A stretch of 64,000 nt of DNA from Stratiolaelaps scimitus (taxonomy: Eukaryota; Arthropoda; Arachnida; Mesostigmata; Laelapidae), in contig JABWDB010000030.1 in the NCBI GenBank assembly GCA_019614645.1, positions 2,666,001-2,730,000 of the forward strand, read 5' to 3'. The position numbers and the translations under genes were made by a program. A model generated the notes under the pieces. That model was given only the letters and a program-made list of their open reading frames with translations, did not search any database and was not told the origin of the DNA. Numbering within the stretch: position 1 is the stretch's first letter; every line of letters begins with the position of its first letter. This document shows, one piece after another, positions 58,752 through 64,000 of this stretch.

Positions 58752-61007
58752 TAACGGTACACAACCCAATGGAGTGTGTGGCGTGAATACATTTGGGATG
58801 GAAGCACAGGACGATAAATAGTAGACGCAGTGCGTGAAGGTATCTCACGGTCGGTTGGTCGCTCACTGGGGCAATGTCGAAACGAACGATGAATGCGCTG
58901 TATCTGACAATAACTGAAAAATGTGGGGAAATATATTTTTGTGAGCTAGTATCGGTAGAATGAATATATTTGCCACAAACAGAAGGCAAACAAAAATGAA
59001 CGCGGTGATTTGTAAGTTGTGGTTGCATCCGATCGAAGGGCAAAAAGGTGCCCCTTCGATTCGATGCGTGACCGAATGACAACCTATGAAATCAATGATA
59101 TAGATAAATGACGAATGACGGCGACGATTATGATGACAATGAGAATAATACACAGATGAGAGATAAGAAAGCGGAAAGAAAGAAAGGGAGAGTGAGAGAG
59201 AGAACTTAACAAAAGCAGCACAAGGACGGGTCTTAGTAAACGATGATGGTGATGATGATGATGATGATATATATCTATATATGATATACATCAATTATTA
59301 TATAGATAGTACCTATATGGGCGCATGGGTGGATAGAGAAACAAATGAAATGGCGCTGCATAAGTTATAACGCAGAGTCGATTCGGGTAAAAGTGAGGAG
59401 GCAGGGAACACAGATAGCCAACATCGAGATCAACATGAAGAAAAGATGCCTGAGATTGAAGACGATTGTGTTCTCTCCAGGCTAGGTAGCTTCTCCTTCG
59501 TCCTTCAAGACATTGGCGCGGTGTTGGAGGAATAATAGCCTTTAATGAATAGGCTGGCTTCTGCGTCTCGAGGTCATCAGTCATTAAACATAAACACATC
59601 CATATTATTATAATTATGATTATTTTATATTTAATGCTCTTCTAGACGATAGCACGGCGAAAAATTGACATGGCGCAGATGATAATTAGTCTGAGGATCG
59701 ACGAAGAAGCGTTAATTTCCCTATCTCATTATCGTTGAGAGAAAAACAAGGAAGAAAGCGATATTCCTCCAAATAATAATGAATAATAATGTGGTAGGCT
59801 GGTTGTCGAGATTGAGAGATTGAAGTATTCAAGTATAGTAGTTGTGTTTAGAAAATTCAAAAGTAATAAAACAGATCTGTTTGTATTCGACATTGATAGG
59901 TGATCGATTCTACGGTTCTCTCCTTCGATACCGAGAACCCATGTTTGAGACTTAACAGAAGCAAAAACCTGCGTTCAGAACTAAAGAGCGGTAAAAAATC
60001 AACCCCCTTCCCCCATTTATATACAGGTTGTGTAAATATTACTACTAATATTAATAATAAAAATAATATCATCATTAAGTATTAGTTGAAGGAATATTAT
60101 TAATTATCATTATTATAATATTATACATAATGAGGCACCACAATTGTGACGAGAATCATGACCACGACGACAACAAGGACAACACAATGAATTGATGGAA
60201 TTAATAAATAATTGATTGATTATTGACAACACAGAACAATTGATTGATATAATATTACTAATAATATTAATAATAATAATAATACATGATGTGTCTACCG
60301 TTCGATGTGGGCACAAGAAAAAGAGAAAGCGGTCAAATGTTAAAGGAAGAAAGATGGGTGCGGTCAACGTTTATAATTAGTTTATCATTATTATTATTTT
60401 ATTATAAATTCCTCATTGATTGGTATAATGACTATAATCAATTGCTGCCGCTAATATGCGTCGCGGTAGCGGTGGCGATAAAGTCTATCAGATATCCCAT
60501 TCCGGGGCATAGTGGACTGCGGACACAATGCTGTTCTGTGTGTAAAATGATGAAGAAGATTTAAGAGTATTGCCGGGCCTATATGCGTCTTCTAATATTA
60601 TTAATTCTATTACTGTGTTGGTATCATGTTGGAGTAAGGTCTGGCTGATGATAATAATAATATACATATATAAATTGAATATGACCAGTAGATAGTGGTA
60701 AGTCGTCGAAAATAGGTAGAAATGGCAACGGATAATAATGATGATGTTAGAAGAAAGAGAAGATCCACGCTGGTAGTGTGCTGCACACTGTACATGTAAA
60801 ATCGAGGGACCCGCTTCATTCGTATACAATAGAATAGAAGAGAGTGGGCGTCGAAAATAAAAAGAATGATTACGTTCATAAACGATAGAACAGTAAATCA
60901 TAGAAATTAAATTATTACTTAAATGCGAATGCCACCAAAAGAACAGATCCAGTTTGAGACTATCGAGTAGCAGCATCCACAACAACAACAGAATGTGTAT
61001 CAATAAA
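58416..61007 (+). other. Mi-2: Mi-2 3' UTR and candidate poly(A) signal
   Basis: About 2.6 kb of AT-rich sequence follows the stop, with (CAA)n just after it, (TA)n at 58709-58748 and (GAT)n at 59251-59269. AATAAA at 61002-61007 is a plausible distal poly(A) signal, and several AATAAA-like motifs occur earlier (for example near 59865 and 60050). Minus-strand frames here are low-complexity artefacts. Confidence 0.4.
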
Positions 61008-61608
61008 AATTACTTCATTTCTTTTCACAAAGTTTGGTCTTCAGTTTATGAAGAAGCTGCAATGAATTTCAGTCTCGGGTCTTCTTGTCTATTTGCTTTC
61101 TGAACTACAGGAAACACGATCCTTACTGGATAGGCGCTGACATTAAGTAACAATTAGGTAAAAAGGGCCATTGACTAAGATTTCATTAAAATTATCGAAG
61201 AAATAAAATTGCTTCCCTCTATATCACTGTAGTGTTTGAATACTCTAAATTTGCAGAACGTTACGTTTAAAACTAAAAGCTAAGGTAAAATAATTTTGGT
61301 CTCGCTGAATTTCCAGATATTCAAATCATATTTTGAGCATTAATCATCGTAGTTTCTGGTGACTAACACTTGTGTAAACGAGATGAAATCGCGTTTCCTT
61401 AATTTGAGTCGTTGTTAGGCTTCTTCGTCCATTTAGTTCTTTGGCACTACTTGACACAATCTTTTTTGGACCATTGGTTGGTAGATCTTGTTAAGATTTA
61501 CAAGGTAACCTCTTAGCACAAAGATGGTCCACCAAGAAAATAAAAAATATATTTGTGTGCTTTTGCAAAATTAGTATACTATAAGTTGTCTAGCTGCAAG
61601 GTGAGACC

Positions 61609-62168
61609 GCTGTAAGAGAGGAAAGCATCAGAGAGATGCAAGCAGAGTGGGAGCAGGGAGGGACGTCGAGGTGGACCAAGTCCATCATCCGCGACCTAAG
61701 CGGGTGGTTCCACCGAGAACATGGTGAAACCACTTACAGACTTACCCAGTTGCTCGGCGGGCACGGGTGTTTTGCGAAATACCTTCATAAATTTAAGAAG
61801 GTAGAATCGCCGTTTTGTGTCCACTGCGACAGCGGGGCAGAGGACGACGCAGAACATACACTGCTGAAGTGTGAAGCGTTCCAAGAGGAAAGACTCAAGA
61901 TGGAGCGGAAGATAGAAGACAAAGTAACCACTCAAAACTTAGTACAGCACATGCTGCAGAGTGCAGAAAAGTGGGAAGCAGTGCAAGAGTTTGCAGAGGA
62001 GGCCATCTCGCGCAAGGAGCGTGCGGAGATGGCCCGGCAAGGGCGTTCGTAGAAAGAAAAGAAGAACACAGCCAAAAATTACGAAGTAATCATGTACATG
62101 TTCCGTAATTTTGTCTTAATAAACTTGCCACCCACAAGGTCGTGGGTGGTCCCAAAAAAAAAAAAAAA
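61609..62168 (+). mobile_element. 5'-truncated R1-like non-LTR insertion with poly(A) and target-site duplication
   Basis: Frame 61636-62052 encodes 138 residues ending the R1-clade ORF2: TYRLTQLLGGHGCF, then a CVHCDSGAEDDAEHTLLKC zinc-finger-like block. The 3' UTR has a CCACCCAC...GTGGGTGG hairpin and ends in a pure A run at about 62154-62168. GTGAGACC flanks it at 61601-61608 and 62169-62176. The frame is intact, so insertion was fairly recent, but most of the element is missing. Confidence 0.8.
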
Positions 62169-62395
62169 GTGAGACCAACACGTAGTATCTTTTCTACAGA
62201 TTAGGAGATGGTTGAAGTTAATATAAGGTTATTTGGGACAATTCAATGATGTGTTGTTTGTACTTTGCAGTGAACAAATTTGAACTTCCCCCTACATTGG
62301 CATCGTACTGTATGATCAGTGAATCTGTATTGCTGCTAGTTTATGTTTATGTAGTGATATCCACTCCTGTTGTTGCAGTAAACCAATAGATCCAC

Positions 62396-62845
62396 TTGGA
62401 TATCATGTGTAATATAAAAAGCACGGGTCGTGGCCTTAGTCACTCACTTACAAACGAAACCTTGATCAGAGACCTCATATCTGCATCTATACCTTGTGTT
62501 GGTGAACCTAAGGATCGTTGCCGCTCTGATGGCAAACGCCCAGATAGTGCTATGTCGTTGATTCCCTTGATGGACCACGGGTCAAATCCGGACCTGGGAC
62601 TGCACCATGACTGATACTTAGCACCTTTTTATGTCAGTCACAGAGAGAGACAACACGGGTATGCAGCCAACGCTGCCGATCATCCCAAGAATAGAGAGTT
62701 CGCTACATTAATGAAAGAATATAATTTTAGACCTGCAGACTTCGAAACTATGGGAGGAACAGGAGTTCAGTCTTCGAACGTTCTACTTTCATTGAGAGAG
62801 AGAGATTATCTTCTGTTACAGGAGGTCCTCGTCAAGGACATTTTT
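62396..62845 (+). mobile_element. RPDG/WD endonuclease-like fragment of a non-LTR element
   Basis: The frame reads TGRGLSHSLTNETLIRDL, then RSDGKRPDSAMSLIPLMDHG. After a frameshift, YLAPFYVSHRERQHGYAANA ... FRPADFETMGGTG follows. These blocks match the invertebrate RT C-terminal domain (GRxxRHxxLNxxI ... DGKRPDGxSLIPW ... WDxT ... DTLAPSYV ... FETLG). Part of the WD block is lost. Confidence 0.55.
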
Positions 62846-63416
62846 TGATGCAAAATAATATAGAATAAATAAGCGAAAAGGCGACGCAATCTCTATTTTG
62901 GGTATTCTTAGAGACTGGAACGATAGAGCGTCCTGTAAGAGTGCCTTAATTTTTGATGAATGTGACACCCTTCTTAATTAATATTAATACACGTTCAAGG
63001 TTTACATAGTTTTCCCAAATTATATGAATAAATAAATGCAGGTTCTTATAGGGTTATGAAATGAATGATAACACAGAACATTTGTCTTGGATACATTTTC
63101 GCGTCATTGTGTTTATTTATATATTTTCATATGTTATTTCCTGACACGCGTCCAGCAATGCACATGTTGTATCATATATCTATCTGAGTGGTATCAACGT
63201 ATTATCGTTATCCACCTGTCATTATTATATAATATAATATTTCTCGGTACGCGAAATACACATCATGTTAACAGAGTTTCTTCTTCGTATAGCGAGGTGC
63301 TATTATATTTCCCTGCCATTTTTAAATAAATATAATGACCATCGTCACGGCAATTTATTACTATTATTTTAATTATTACAAATATCACAATGTTGTATTA
63401 CGTCGTCACTTCGCAT

Positions 63417-63447
<31 letters not shown>

Positions 63448-63887
63448 ATATCTTATCGCAGTTAAATTGAAAAAAATTAAATGGATTTACATTACAGCCA
63501 TTTGAAGGATTAAATGATTAACTGGGTATCCCCGTTACCCGAAACCGGACATTATAAAGCAATTTCCAGGAACTCAACAAAAGGACCTGCTTTTGCGGCT
63601 GGTCCCAAGCCCTTTCCGCCCACTAAGCATTTCTCGGTACTTCTCCCTATGGCTGCACAATTAAGTGAAATTTCAGGAGGAGAACGACTCTGTTGAGACC
63701 ACGGCAGCATTTGATCCTGCGAGTTGGGGCCTACCCCACGACCGGTCCTTTCCCAGTCTATCTAGGCTGTGAAGGAGTGGGTGAAGGCTAACTTAATTAT
63801 AAAATAATTATTATTTGCATTACATAATTTGAATGCTCAATCATCTCATTTCATAACAAACAACGATGATATACAAGTCACATTCAC
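62846..63887. other. Intergenic stretch
   Basis: AT-rich, with a (TA)n run at 63418-63440. A 60-codon plus-strand frame at 63514 has no recognised motif. No gene seen. Confidence 0.4.
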
Positions 63888-64000
63888 CTCGTCTATGTAT
63901 TCATTATACAGCGTTTCATTGATGAGATCGTCTCTGATTACATAGTGCTTGTTGCGAAAACGATCAGAGGCTTCGATCACCAAAATATAAATGGAACAAC
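63888..64000 (-). CDS. Exon of an unidentified gene, running off the right edge
   Basis: On the minus strand one frame is open from the window edge to a consensus donor (GACGAG|GTGAAT at 63888). It encodes YILVIEASDRFRNKHYVI and on to NETLYNEYIDE. The composition is that of a soluble folded protein, and the other two frames have stops. I do not recognise the family. The exon continues beyond the window. Confidence 0.45.

Overview
The window is eukaryotic nuclear DNA. Genes are split by GT-AG introns, there are many (TA)n, (CT)n and (CA)n tracts, and non-LTR and mariner relics are dense. The protein-coding genes look like an arthropod. Small-to-medium introns plus R1-like, CR1/L2-like and mariner elements would fit a chelicerate such as a parasitiform mite, but that placement is an inference and nothing in the window proves it. 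There is no sign of a bacterial operon, CRISPR array or viral genome.

Four genes could be rebuilt exon by exon with matching splice phases. Cyclin L lies on the minus strand (coding 16935 down to 7412, six exons, 484 aa). The small intermembrane-space chaperone Tim8 is on the plus strand (19006 to 22476, two exons, 91 aa). The meiotic double-strand-break transesterase SPO11 is on the minus strand (32593 down to 23596, nine visible exons, 392 aa, first exon not found). The chromatin remodeller Mi-2/CHD4 is on the plus strand (46271 to 58415, eight exons, 2042 aa). A further minus-strand exon of an unidentified gene enters at the right edge (64000 to 63888). Cyclin L and Tim8 are divergent, with about 2.1 kb between start codons. 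Tim8 and SPO11 converge with 1.1 kb between stops. SPO11 and Mi-2 are separated by about 13.7 kb of repeat-rich DNA. The four genes do unrelated jobs (splicing/transcription cyclin, mitochondrial import, meiosis, nucleosome remodelling), so no functional cluster is implied.

The rest is mostly transposon debris. From left to right it includes a foldback repeat (1-206), a decayed gag-like ORF1 and the 3' end of another non-LTR element (1.6-3.5 kb), CR1/L2-like RT remnants (5.3-6.2 and 39.2-43.1 kb), an RNase H relic inside the Tim8 intron, and R1-like fragments at 25 kb, 33.3-34.9 kb, 39.7-42.2 kb and 61.6-62.2 kb. The last R1-like fragment has a poly(A) tail and a clean target-site duplication. 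There is also a 695-bp internally deleted mariner with 39-bp terminal repeats and a TA duplication (43221-43915). A very short retroposon family of about 55-71 bp occurs five times, and three copies have recognisable target-site duplications.

The most interesting observations are these: a 55-nt candidate poison exon in the large cyclin L intron that would stop the protein after the first cyclin fold; the tiny retroposon family ending in a hairpin; the miniature mariner that keeps only the DNA-binding half of its transposase; and three loci of a non-LTR family carrying an RPDG...WD type endonuclease-like domain. I saw nothing that clearly amounts to a new multi-gene system.
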